A DNA stretch of 64,000 bases from an uncultured Lachnospiraceae bacterium. Its GTDB lineage: Bacteria; Bacillota; Clostridia; Lachnospirales; Lachnospiraceae. Positions 26,513 through 35,197 of the stretch are shown piece after piece (the stretch's first letter is position 1; the number at the start of each line of letters is the position of its first letter). The stretch is from positions 101,136 through 165,135 of the forward strand of contig CAJTKK010000005.1 in NCBI GenBank assembly GCA_910576535.1. Direction: 5' to 3'. Both the position numbers and the translations under genes were made by a program. The notes beneath the pieces were generated by a model. That model saw only the letters and a program-made list of their open reading frames with translations. It searched no databases and was not told the origin of the DNA.

Positions 26513-29500
26513 CTAAAATAAATCCATCCCGCTTAATGCGGACAGATATTTGTTCAAATATTCCTCCGTAACTGTACTCCACCCTTCCGAAAGATCCTGC
26601 AGATATCTGCCGGTTATCTCCTGCCGGATAGGAATTTCATGACGGTCTTTGGAAAACTCATTGGTCATAAGCCCCTGCATCTGTTCCCTTCCATCCTCTG
26701 TCTTTTTCCTCTCCTGCAGCAATTCCGAAAATTCCCCGTCCGGCAGCGCATCCACAAAATAGCCCAGTTTTTGCAAACCTTGGAATAAATCGGAAAATTT
26801 AAGCTCAGCGGGGGGATATACATGAAAGATAGCTGTATTTTCCCCTGTTGCTGTCAGCATAACAATATTATGTGCCGTCTCATCCACCGGGGAAAAGTTT
26901 ACGCTTCCCTCATAAACAGATAAAGGCGCCGCCCCTAGCTTGACATAAGAAGAAAGCTGGCGTGCAAAAGCATTAGAACGTAGGTTCATCTGAAATTCCC
27001 CGTCAGATATACGCCCCTGGAGATTTCCGATACGCATAATTTTTATCCGCAGCCCATCGTCTGCCGCAGCCCTCAGCATTTCGTACTCAGCCATATATTT
27101 GGAATAAATATATTTGTTATATATCCCCTGCCCGATATAAAAATCCGGTTCACTGAAACTGTCCTTTTTCGTATTATCTGCTGTCATTCCGGAAACGCTG
27201 ATCGTAGAAATCTGGCTAAGCAATGCGTTTTCCTTTTGGGCAAATCGGATCAGGTTTTTAACGCCCTCCCAATTGATTTTCTCCAATCTGTCCCCATAGG
27301 AAAAATGAGATACATTGGCTGCAGAATTGATAATGGTATCAATGGGAACCGGGCATTTTTCAGCAAAAATCCCAGGATTTGTGATGTCCCCTTCCACCAC
27401 CTCCCATTTCTTGCCGTAATCTTCCGAAAAATCTTCTTCCGCATAATAAAACAGGGAAGACTTTACTCTCTTTAATGCCGTCAAAGTCTTTTTGGAACGG
27501 GATAGGCATATAATCTTGCCGCATAATTCAGGATGCCTTAACAAATCAATCAGGATATGTATCCCAAGATAACCGGTAACTCCCGTCAAAAGCACATTCC
27601 CAAGATGCCTGCGGCTTACCTGACCTTCCGTGTGGGCTGCAAGATATTCCTCAAATCCGCTGTAATCAAGCGTCCTGATATCAAACCCGCCCTCTTCTTT
27701 GCTCTCCGCCTTTTTATCTATTTTTTCCAGCAAAAGCGCCGGGGTAGGAAACCGGTATAGATCCCCAAACTCCATCTGATTTTGTGCAAGCCCCAGCCGC
27801 TCTTCTACTTTGAGTATCAGAGCCACTGCATTGAAAGAATTGCCTCCCAGTTCAAAAAAATTATCGTCAAGCCCGATCTTATCCACCAAAAGCGTCTCTT
27901 CAAATACATTGCAGATCAGCTTTTCTCTTTCCGTTTCCGGTTTTCTATATACCCGGACATATGTAACCGGTTCTTCTTCCAAGGCTTTTACGTCAGTTTT
28001 GCCATTCGGGGTCTGCGGCATGGATGCAAGTTCCTTTAATACGTCAGGAACCATGTAAGAAGTAAGCCGGGACTTCATATATTTTTTTAGTTCTTCCTCA
28101 TCCACTTTTTTTCCGGGCAGCGCTGTATAAAAGCCTGCCAGGCGATCCGTTTTTTCCATTTTCCGTACCATGCAGCAACATGCCGCAATGCCGGGAAACT
28201 CCCCCATCACGTTTTCAATTTCCGAAAGCTCCATGCGCAGGCCCCGCAGCTTTATCTGCCTGTCATTCCTGCCGCAGTACATAAGCCTGCCGTCTTTTGT
28301 AAAATATCCTAAATCTCCCGTCCGGTAAAGCCGTATGCCATTCCAGAGGATATACTTTGCTTCCGTTTCCTCCGGCCTATCTTTATACCCGATGCCTACG
28401 CCATTTCCATAAATGCAGATTTCTCCTGCCGCCCCAAAAGGCACTGCCCTTTTTTCCCTGCTTAATAACACAATCCCCATATTGGCAATAGGCCTGCCAA
28501 TGGAAACAGCGTCCCCCGCCTTTGTAATGGTTGCCCCAATGGTCGTCTCCGTCGGGCCATAGCCGTTATAAATACGGGTCGGATAAGCATCCGCCAGCCG
28601 TTTCACCAGGCTCCCCGGCAAGACTTCTCCGGCCGCAAGAAGCGCCTTAACATTGCCAAAAGCTTCTGCAAAAGCCTGGTTGGACAAATAAGCCGTAATG
28701 CGTGACGGCGTACAATGAAGAATATCCGCCTGATGACGCGAAATATGCGCCGCCAGTTCCCCTGCGTCCACCATAGATTTCTCGTTGCCTAATTCCACAA
28801 ATAATCCGTTCATCAAAGGAACAAATATTTCAAACAGGGAAATATCAAAGCAAATAGACCCGATCGCCACAATCCCATGACAGTTCTTAACAATATCCCT
28901 GTTAAAAGGATTGTTCTCAGGATGCACAATATTCGCAATGCCCTTATGGGAAAGCATCACTCCCTTCGGCCGTCCTGTGGTTCCTGACGTATAAATCATA
29001 TAGGCTAGATCATCCTGCTCAATTGCCGGCAGCATATCCTTTTCCGCTTCTTGGGATAAGAGCGTATTGATTTCTATATAGTCATAGTTTTTTGCCATGT
29101 CCACATCTGCCGAAGATATCAGACGGGCAGCCCGGCTGTTTTCCATGATATATGTAATCCTTCCTTCCGGATAAGCGGGATCCACCGGGATAAAAGCCGC
29201 CCCCGCTTTTGATATGCCAAGAATTGCCGGAATCAGCCGGTAGTCTCTCTTTAGCATAAAGGCTACGCTGTCGCCGCTTTCCACTCCCAGGCGCCGTATC
29301 CCGCAGGCAATCCGGTCACTGATTTCATCTAACTGCCCAAAGGTCAATGTATCATGCCCCGCATATAGGGCTGGTCTTTCTTTATACTTTTCCACAGCCC
29401 GGCAAAACAGCGAAGGAATTGTCAGTTCATTTGCCACCGGAAAAGATTGCCCGGAGACTGATGTGATTTTCCTGTATTCCTCTTCCCCCACTGCCTTTAT

Positions 29501-30748
29501 ATCCGAAAGCTTCGGAGAGACAGTCTTTGAAGAACCGGAGGAAAGCTCCCCTCCTTTTGCCATCCCCTGGGAGATGATAGTAAAAATAGCATCGCAGAAA
29601 TATCTGGCTGTTTCCTCCGTATAAATGCTTTCCTGGTAATCCGCTTGTATATCCAGGCCGCCGTTTTCATTATAAAACAGATTCATTGTCATGTGGTTTG
29701 ACATCCCGCCCGCCACGCTGAACCGGACGCTGTAACGCAGTTCCGTTTCAAAAACAAAGCGGTAAAAATTAAACACATATTCTGAAATGGATTCCCCAAT
29801 CCTGTCTTCTTCCCGCAAAGCAGCGAGAATACGGTCAAACCCGCAGTCTTTGTGTTCCGATGCTTCTCTTGACGCTTTTTTTACTTTTTGGCATAGTTCC
29901 GCAAAAGTATCCGTTTCCTCTACTGTTACCCTGACCGGGACAAGCAGCGTATAACATCCCAGATTATTCATCTGCCCCGTCGTCCGGTTTAAACGGGGCA
30001 TCAGGAATACCGCATCCTTCCTGTCCGTGGCTTTGGCAAGATAAAATGCATAAGCCGATGCAAAAAGATAAGGAATCGAAATTCCTTCCTTTTCCCCAAA
30101 TTTCCCTGCCTGCCTCATGATATCCTCCGGCACGCCCACCCGGTAGCTGCCAAACTTCATGCCCGTAGCCTTTTGCGGAAAAACGGCAGCTTCAAATTCT
30201 GCGTCTGCAAAATAGGAATTCCAAAACCCGTTTTCTCTTTCACCCATATTATTTTCCGTGAAGAATACGGAACGGACAATTTTCTTCCCGGCTAACAGAT
30301 CCAAAACCTTTTGTACGAACAGGCTCATGCCATAACCGTCAATCAGCAGATGATGAAAACGCACATACAAAAAAAGACCTCCCTCAGTCAAAGGAATCAC
30401 CTTTGCCTGATACAGCCGGCATTCCATATCCAAAGGCAGCCTGTCGGAAATATCCATATATTCTTCCACCCAATCCGTGAAACGCTCTTCCTCGATCTTG
30501 CAATCAGAAATCTTTTCTCCGCCGGGCAAAAGCATCCAGCCGTCTGCGCCGCGGCAAAGGGATGCGGTGAAAATATCCGCGCTGTCCAGCACGGCATCCA
30601 CCGCTTCTTTTACCTTTTCCGGCACATAATCCGGCAAATAAAGTCTGAAGGAAATCGTATTTTGCGCACTGCCGGGACAAATCTGTTCCGTCAAAACAAT
30701 TTCTTTCTGGGACAAGCTTAGCTTGTGCATTTGTTTTTCTACTGTCAT
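26513..30748 (-). CDS. single-module nonribosomal peptide synthetase, C-A-T-R
   Basis: A 1411-residue synthetase. In order: condensation domain with HHLLIDG at about 132-138; adenylation domain with YMIYTSGTTGRPKGVML near 583, FDISLFE near 634 and NGYGPTETTIGA near 728; thiolation domain with DDNFFELGGNSF, carrier Ser about 971; and an NAD(P)H-dependent thioester reductase with NVLLTGVTGYLGIH (GxxGxxG, about 1051-1062) and a YxxxK in KYIYSKYMAE. A terminal reductase releases an aldehyde or alcohol instead of an acid. With no loading module, the N-terminal C domain probably joins an acyl group or a free donor to one amino acid. The binding-pocket residues by eye are D, I, F, H, L, A, G, I, G, which I cannot map to a known amino acid. 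The start at 30748 has GGAG 8 bases upstream. Confidence 0.95.
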   Translation of the reverse strand: MTVEKQMHKLSLSQKEIVLTEQICPGSAQNTISFRLYLPDYVPEKVKEAVDAVLDSADIFTASLCRGADGWMLLPGGEKISDCKIEEERFTDWVEEYMDISDRLPLDMECRLYQAKVIPLTEGGLFLYVRFHHLLIDGYGMSLFVQKVLDLLAGKKIVRSVFFTENNMGERENGFWNSYFADAEFEAAVFPQKATGMKFGSYRVGVPEDIMRQAGKFGEKEGISIPYLFASAYAFYLAKATDRKDAVFLMPRLNRTTGQMNNLGCYTLLVPVRVTVEETDTFAELCQKVKKASREASEHKDCGFDRILAALREEDRIGESISEYVFNFYRFVFETELRYSVRFSVAGGMSNHMTMNLFYNENGGLDIQADYQESIYTEETARYFCDAIFTIISQGMAKGGELSSGSSKTVSPKLSDIKAVGEEEYRKITSVSGQSFPVANELTIPSLFCRAVEKYKERPALYAGHDTLTFGQLDEISDRIACGIRRLGVESGDSVAFMLKRDYRLIPAILGISKAGAAFIPVDPAYPEGRITYIMENSRAARLISSADVDMAKNYDYIEINTLLSQEAEKDMLPAIEQDDLAYMIYTSGTTGRPKGVMLSHKGIANIVHPENNPFNRDIVKNCHGIVAIGSICFDISLFEIFVPLMNGLFVELGNEKSMVDAGELAAHISRHQADILHCTPSRITAYLSNQAFAEAFGNVKALLAAGEVLPGSLVKRLADAYPTRIYNGYGPTETTIGATITKAGDAVSIGRPIANMGIVLLSREKRAVPFGAAGEICIYGNGVGIGYKDRPEETEAKYILWNGIRLYRTGDLGYFTKDGRLMYCGRNDRQIKLRGLRMELSEIENVMGEFPGIAACCCMVRKMEKTDRLAGFYTALPGKKVDEEELKKYMKSRLTSYMVPDVLKELASMPQTPNGKTDVKALEEEPVTYVRVYRKPETEREKLICNVFEETLLVDKIGLDDNFFELGGNSFNAVALILKVEERLGLAQNQMEFGDLYRFPTPALLLEKIDKKAESKEEGGFDIRTLDYSGFEEYLAAHTEGQVSRRHLGNVLLTGVTGYLGIHILIDLLRHPELCGKIICLSRSKKTLTALKRVKSSLFYYAEEDFSEDYGKKWEVVEGDITNPGIFAEKCPVPIDTIINSAANVSHFSYGDRLEKINWEGVKNLIRFAQKENALLSQISTISVSGMTADNTKKDSFSEPDFYIGQGIYNKYIYSKYMAEYEMLRAAADDGLRIKIMRIGNLQGRISDGEFQMNLRSNAFARQLSSYVKLGAAPLSVYEGSVNFSPVDETAHNIVMLTATGENTAIFHVYPPAELKFSDLFQGLQKLGYFVDALPDGEFSELLQERKKTEDGREQMQGLMTNEFSKDRHEIPIRQEITGRYLQDLSEGWSTVTEEYLNKYLSALSGMDLF

Positions 30749-30787
30749 AATCCAATCTCCATTATTTTTTCTTCCATTCATGAAGAC

Positions 30788-31084
30788 CTATTCAATCGTC
30801 AAAATGTCCACAAAGCCAGTCACTTCAAATATTTCCATAATCGTATCATTCACATGCATCACTTTCATGCTTCCCTGTTTATTCATCGTTTTCTGTGCGC
30901 TTAAAAGAACACGCAGCCCAGCCGATGACAAATAGTCCAAAGACTGCATGTCAATCACCAGTTCCGTGATACCATCCACAGATGCTTTCAGGACAGTTTC
31001 CAGTTCCGGTGCGGTATTTGTATCCAATCTTCCTTCCAAAGAAAGGCACAAGCTGCTTCCATTTTCTGTTTTTGTTATTTTCAT
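30788..31084 (-). CDS. STAS-domain anti-anti-sigma factor homologue
   Basis: A 98-residue STAS protein of the RsbV/SpoIIAA type: LCLSLEGRLDTNTAPELETV, then ELVIDMQSLDYLSSAGLRVL with the phosphorylatable Ser at 53 or 54, and MKVMHVNDTIMEIFEVTGF at the end. In partner switching the unphosphorylated form binds the kinase and frees its target, while the phosphorylated form is restored by a SpoIIE-type phosphatase. All three partners are encoded within 8 kb here. It lies about 40 bases upstream of the synthetase start on the same strand and 59 bases after the Cys-rich gene. Confidence 0.93.
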   Translation of the reverse strand: MKITKTENGSSLCLSLEGRLDTNTAPELETVLKASVDGITELVIDMQSLDYLSSAGLRVLLSAQKTMNKQGSMKVMHVNDTIMEIFEVTGFVDILTIE

Positions 31085-31142
31085 ATTCTTTCCCTCTTTT
31101 CTTATATTTTATTTCATTTATTTTATTTCATTTAAGGGGCTT

Positions 31143-31349
31143 TTACGTCCCAATTTTAATTCCCTTGTCCTTGCATAACGCTTCTATGCTTCTGTCATAA
31201 GACGCCTCTGCTTGTGCCGAAAAAAAGCATCCCGGCACTCCTTCGTCATTATCCCTATGGTGTGCTACACAAGCGCAGCATTTCCCATGCCTTGGGCATT
31301 CATAGGTACATGGACATGGTCTGCTATTGTCGCAATTTTCCATCTTCAT
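31143..31349 (-). CDS. small Cys-rich protein, DUF6485 family
   Basis: A 68-residue protein with eight cysteines in the first 42 residues (ENCDNSRPCPCTYECPRHGK, CCACVAHHRD, VPGCFFS) followed by a helical tail. This matches the small DUF6485 family known in clostridia, which may bind zinc or an iron-sulfur cluster; the family's function is not established. It lies in the middle of the partner-switch genes on the same strand, 59 bases before the STAS gene. It could be a passenger or a redox-sensing component of the switch; nothing in the sequence decides this. A GGGA about 8 bases upstream supports the start. Confidence 0.75.
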   Translation of the reverse strand: MKMENCDNSRPCPCTYECPRHGKCCACVAHHRDNDEGVPGCFFSAQAEASYDRSIEALCKDKGIKIGT

Positions 31350-31524
31350 TCCCTCTCATAATGAATCATGCCAGCCATTACATTATAACAAATAAATCTT
31401 CTGTTTCCCGTCTCATGGTATCATTCGTATTTTTTTCGGTACATATTGCAGTCTGTCATCCTGCCCTTGACCAAACCAAACGATCTTCCCATTGGAACCC
31501 TAAAATTACAAACATGCCCTTTCC

Positions 31525-31932
31525 TTAAATGTTCTTTTTAATTCTTAGAATATTTTTCCCATCCTTGTATTCATACGATATGTCATCCATGCTTTTTTTC
31601 ACCATATAAATACCAAGCCCTCCGATCTGCCTTTCTTCCGCAGAAAGGGTAATATCCGGTTCCTTGCCCGCCAATGGGTCATAAGGTTCCCCATGATCTA
31701 TGAATGTCACCACCACCGCCATAGGATTTTCCATGACCTCTACCCGGACGGCAGCCGGCCCCACCCCTGGATGATAGGCATAGTGGGCAATATTCCCAAA
31801 CAGCTCATCAATTGCAATATCTATCTGCATCTGAGCCCTTACCGGACATTCCAGCCGTTCTAACTGTTCATCCACAAATTCCGTAACCTTCTGGATATTC
31901 TCAACTGTTGCATCAATCATTAATTCTTTCAT
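31525..31932 (-). CDS. RsbW/SpoIIAB-like serine kinase (anti-sigma factor type)
   Basis: A 135-residue GHKL ATPase. The N-box is DIAIDELFGNIAHYAY (Glu43, Asn47), G1 is TFIDHGEPYDPL (Asp79, Gly81) and G2 is ERQIGGLGIYMVKKSMD. All nucleotide-binding motifs are intact, unlike those of the symporter's N-terminal domain. Such kinases phosphorylate the STAS antagonist and hold a sigma factor or another target inactive. No sigma gene is nearby, so the target is unknown; the synthetase, the symporter or a distant sigma factor are possible. It lies 175 bases before the Cys-rich gene and 153 bases after the phosphopantetheinyl transferase. Confidence 0.92.
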   Translation of the reverse strand: MKELMIDATVENIQKVTEFVDEQLERLECPVRAQMQIDIAIDELFGNIAHYAYHPGVGPAAVRVEVMENPMAVVVTFIDHGEPYDPLAGKEPDITLSAEERQIGGLGIYMVKKSMDDISYEYKDGKNILRIKKNI

Positions 31933-32084
31933 TTTTATCCCATACCCTTCTCTTCCTGGTTCTGCAAAATTCCTCTATCCCGCTTTCCACCCGCAGCGCA
32001 CACATTAGTCGCCCCATTATTTATATTTGAATCAAACGCCCGGTTTAACGGCATTGTCTGACAGATTGCCCTGTCCCCTTTTCC

Positions 32085-32957
32085 CTATTTGCCATCCGGC
32101 GCCAAGGCAACGGGCCTTTGCTTCCTGAATCCTTTTTGGAAACAGACTGCCGCACAATATTCCCCAAACCGGTACTGCCTAAAATCAAATTCCTCCAAAA
32201 AACTACCCTCTCCACCATCCTTCCGTTTCATCCTGATTTCCCCTTTCTGTAAAATGTTAACCTCAAAGGAATCCAATGCCAGGGAAAGCCCCGCTCCCAC
32301 CGCCTTTATATAACTTTCTTTCAATGTCCATATGCGGAAAAATGCTTCATCCTGCTTCTTTTTTCCTTGCTGCCCCGCGATATAAGCATATTCCTTTGGG
32401 GCAAAAAATTTTTCTGCCAGCTCCAGATCCGCCTCCTGCATCTTCTCAATATCACATCCCGTCTCCACATTGGCAAATACCGCCATTGCCCAATTGCCGG
32501 AATGCGAAAGATTAAAATGAATATGGGGATATCCGGGGAAATAAGGTTTCCCGTTTTCCCCATAAGCCAGCGTTGTTCCCCGCTCGCACATCCCGTAGGA
32601 AGACAAGCCCCGATCTATCAATATCCCCGCCCCCAGCGATAATCTTCTGTCCTTTATAAAAAGATAGGAATCCACCTTATTCCTCCGTTCGTAAGACAGA
32701 TGATCATAGTATCTGGAAAAATAAGACTCATTCTCCAACTTCCTTGTATCCATCCAATAAAGGCAGGCTTCATATTCCTCTATAGGTACAGAAAACACAT
32801 GCAATATTTCCTCCGGCTCCCTCATTTCTGCGTCCTCCCTATCCGCAGCTCCATCACTGTGTAATCCATATTCAACACTCTCATATATTTGGAAATCCGA
32901 CATGATTTTCCGTATCAAGGCAATGTCCCCTACCGCAGATTTCCCACCAGCTTTCAT
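32085..32957 (-). CDS. Sfp-type 4'-phosphopantetheinyl transferase
   Basis: Transfers the phosphopantetheine arm of CoA to the carrier Ser of the synthetase, making it active. The 290-residue protein has the Sfp layout: an N-terminal half with GKPYFPGYPHIHFNLSHSGN (His and Ser of motif 2 near 150), VETGCDIEKM (Asp169, Glu171, magnesium) and FFRIWTLKESYIKAVGAGLS (Glu214, Lys218). The N-terminus is about 50 residues longer than usual; an internal start at 32903 is possible but has no better ribosome site. It appears to be the first gene of the leftward cluster, in accord with a dedicated activating enzyme for the synthetase. Confidence 0.93.
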   Translation of the reverse strand: MKAGGKSAVGDIALIRKIMSDFQIYESVEYGLHSDGAADREDAEMREPEEILHVFSVPIEEYEACLYWMDTRKLENESYFSRYYDHLSYERRNKVDSYLFIKDRRLSLGAGILIDRGLSSYGMCERGTTLAYGENGKPYFPGYPHIHFNLSHSGNWAMAVFANVETGCDIEKMQEADLELAEKFFAPKEYAYIAGQQGKKKQDEAFFRIWTLKESYIKAVGAGLSLALDSFEVNILQKGEIRMKRKDGGEGSFLEEFDFRQYRFGEYCAAVCFQKGFRKQRPVALAPDGK

Positions 32958-33111
32958 GCACTAATAGAATTCCTGCCTAACCGGAAAATGTCGTCCTCTA
33001 CATCGACCTTTTTCTGTTTATAGCTTATCAGAAAATTCCTTTATTTTATCGTTTCAGGCATACATCGTCATTTTTTAGGTACCATTTGCACCGTTTCCCC
33101 ATCGTTGACTC

Positions 33112-33395
33112 CCTTCTGACGAAGGATTTTCCTATACGGTAAAAAAGTGGCTTCGCCACTTCATGAAGAACCTGCGGTTCTTCCTCAATTTATGTCCTTC
33201 TCACGAAGGACTTTCCTATACGGTAAAAAAGTGGCTTCGCCACTTCATGAAGAACCTTCGGTTCTTCCTCAATTTATATCCTTCTGACGAAGGATTTTCC
33301 TATACGGTAAAAAAGTGGCTTCGCCACTTCATGAAGAACCTCCGGTTCTTCCTCAATTTATATCCTTCTGACGAAGGACTTTCCTATACGGTAAA
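33112..33395 (+). repeat. 84-bp tandem repeat array, three full units plus a partial one
   Basis: Units begin at 33112, 33196, 33280 and 33364, exactly 84 bases apart, with only a few differences. Each unit holds three small hairpins: CCTTCTGACGAAGG, AAGTGGCTTCGCCACTT and GAAGAACCTGCGGTTCTTC. The loops vary (CTGCGG, CTTCGG, CTCCGG) while the stems are kept. The fourth unit stops after the first hairpin and runs into the terminator. As 84 is a multiple of three, a frame stays open through the array on the plus strand (28-residue repeats starting MKNLRFFLNL), but it has no clear ribosome site and I regard it as a by-product. Confidence 0.92.
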
Positions 33396-33429
33396 AAATC
33401 AGACAAAGCCCTTCCTTTGTCTGATTTTT
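33393..33429. terminator. bidirectional intrinsic terminator
   Basis: AAAAATCAGACAAAG and CTTTGTCTGATTTTT form a perfect 15-bp stem with a 6-base loop, with A-run and T-run on the two sides. It lies 38 bases beyond the stop of the leftward alpha-glucosidase gene and ends the 84-bp array. Confidence 0.88.
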
Positions 33430-33466
33430 AAACACCTGCACTCTATTTATCCCTGAAAGCAATAAG

Positions 33467-35179
33467 TCACGCAGACCCGCCTATATGGATTGCTTCTATT
33501 CCGGCGGCGGCTACCAGTGCCTGATAAGGCTGCAGCATTACCTTTCCGCCTTCTATCTCCACTCCGATGTAATTTCCAAACAGCGGTTCCTTCCCGAAAG
33601 CTTCCCCCAGAACCCTCCTGCACAATCCCGGCTCCAGGGCAGCCTTCCTGCTTTGCATATTCACAAGCACGATCAATTTTTTCCCTTCATAGTCTCTTTT
33701 ATAAGCAATCACCCCTTGTTCCTCTTCCAGCAACGGGCTGAACTCCCCTTTGCACATGATATCCGCCAAAGCTTCCTCCTTACGGATCCTGATCAGCTCT
33801 TTGTAATAGGTAAGCAGTGAATTTTGTTCCTCCTGCTGTTTCTTTACATTCACTTCCCTATAATTATCCTGCACTTTCAGCCACGGCGTTCCCTTGGTAA
33901 ATCCAGCATTTTCCTCATCGCTCCATTGCATAGGGGTTCTGGCATTATCTCTTCCCCAGTCATTAAAGTATTTCAGGAGTTTTCCGCTATCTTCCCCCTG
34001 CCTCAGTTTTTCTTCCCAGGTAATCTTCGCTCTCGTATCAGCCAGCTCATCCACACTTTTCCAGACGCTGTTTTCCATGCCAATTTCCTGCCCCTGATAA
34101 ATATACGGGGTTCCGTGAAGGAAAAAATATAACGTGGCCAATGCCGATGCGCTATAGTAATTCCTGTCTTTTTTCTCCAAATACCGGTTCAGGCAGCGGG
34201 CTTGGTCATGGTTTTCCAGAAAAACGCCGCACCACCCGCGCCCGCTTACAAACTTCTGACTTTCAAATAGTTTCTTTTTCAGCCTTTCCACCGCTTCCGG
34301 AGATGATTTATCCTTTTCCCCCTCCATGCTTTCCCACGAAAAGTCAAAAATCATGGAAAAGAAACCATCCTCCCCGGCGTATTTACAAAAATCCTCCTGC
34401 TCTACTCCCGGAGCCTCCGCTACAGTAAAGCAGTCATGCCTGTCAAAAGTCTCCTGTTTCAGCTCCGTCAGGAAATTGCCTATTCCCGGATAGTTCTCAA
34501 AATTTTCCACCGGGTACCGCTTTCCGTCCTCCGTTTCCACCGGTGCAAAAGACAAATCCTTTTTAATAAAAGTAATCGCATCTATCCTAAACCCGGCAAT
34601 CCCCTTATCCAGCCACCAGTTGACCATTTTATATATTTCTTTGCGCAACATGGGATTTTCCCAGTTCAGATCCGGCTGTTTCGGGGAAAAAGTATGGTAA
34701 TACCATCTTCCGTCCTCCAGCCGGCTCCATACACTCCCCCCAAAATTGGACCGCCAGTTATTAGGTTCCCCGCCGTCCGCCGTCCTTTTAAAATAAAAAT
34801 ATCCCGCCTCTATACTGTTTTCGTTTTCGCAGGCACGGCGGAACCATTCATGTTCATCCGAACAATGGTTCACCACCAGATCCAAGATAATCCTAATCCC
34901 CCGTTTTCCGGCCTCTGCAATCAGCCGGTACATGTCTTCATTTGTGCCAAATACCGGATCCACTTTATAATAGTCCGAAATATCATATCCGTTATCATCC
35001 ATGGGAGATTGGAACATGGGGCTGATCCAGATTACATCAACCCCTAATTCCTGCAAATAAGGAAGCCTTTCTTCAATCCCTTTAAGATCACCAATCCCAT
35101 CCCCGTTGCTATCCTGAAAGCTCCTGAGATAAACCTGATATACCACCGCATTCTTCCACCATTGCACTTTCCCTGTCAT
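33467..35179 (-). CDS. GH13 alpha-glucosidase (oligo-1,6-glucosidase type)
   Basis: A 570-residue intracellular glycoside hydrolase of family 13; there is no signal peptide. The N-terminus WWKNAVVYQVYLRSFQDSNG is typical of oligo-1,6-glucosidases and trehalose-6-phosphate hydrolases. Catalytic residues are visible: nucleophile Asp200 in GFRIDAITF, acid/base Glu255 in FTVAEAPG and the stabilising Asp325 in ENHDQARCL. Family members cleave isomaltose, sucrose, palatinose or related alpha-glucosides; which one is not decidable by eye. It lies 18 bases after the last permease gene, so it presumably cleaves the sugar that the ABC transporter imports. Confidence 0.92.
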   Translation of the reverse strand: MTGKVQWWKNAVVYQVYLRSFQDSNGDGIGDLKGIEERLPYLQELGVDVIWISPMFQSPMDDNGYDISDYYKVDPVFGTNEDMYRLIAEAGKRGIRIILDLVVNHCSDEHEWFRRACENENSIEAGYFYFKRTADGGEPNNWRSNFGGSVWSRLEDGRWYYHTFSPKQPDLNWENPMLRKEIYKMVNWWLDKGIAGFRIDAITFIKKDLSFAPVETEDGKRYPVENFENYPGIGNFLTELKQETFDRHDCFTVAEAPGVEQEDFCKYAGEDGFFSMIFDFSWESMEGEKDKSSPEAVERLKKKLFESQKFVSGRGWCGVFLENHDQARCLNRYLEKKDRNYYSASALATLYFFLHGTPYIYQGQEIGMENSVWKSVDELADTRAKITWEEKLRQGEDSGKLLKYFNDWGRDNARTPMQWSDEENAGFTKGTPWLKVQDNYREVNVKKQQEEQNSLLTYYKELIRIRKEEALADIMCKGEFSPLLEEEQGVIAYKRDYEGKKLIVLVNMQSRKAALEPGLCRRVLGEAFGKEPLFGNYIGVEIEGGKVMLQPYQALVAAAGIEAIHIGGSA

Positions 35180-35197
35180 CTTGCCTTTTCCTTCCTT

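Noticed and set aside
26499..26582. Overlap of the phosphatase gene with the synthetase gene
   Set aside because: The longer frame has no ribosome site; GGAGG 7 bases before the ATG at 26498 puts the start after the synthetase stop.
33112..33395. CRISPR array
   Set aside because: Units are contiguous with no unique spacers, the repeat is 84 bases long, and no cas genes are present.
33163..33456. Open frame of 97 codons through the 84-bp array
   Set aside because: The frame is open only because the unit length is divisible by three; no ribosome site precedes it, and the variation favours hairpin stems rather than codons.
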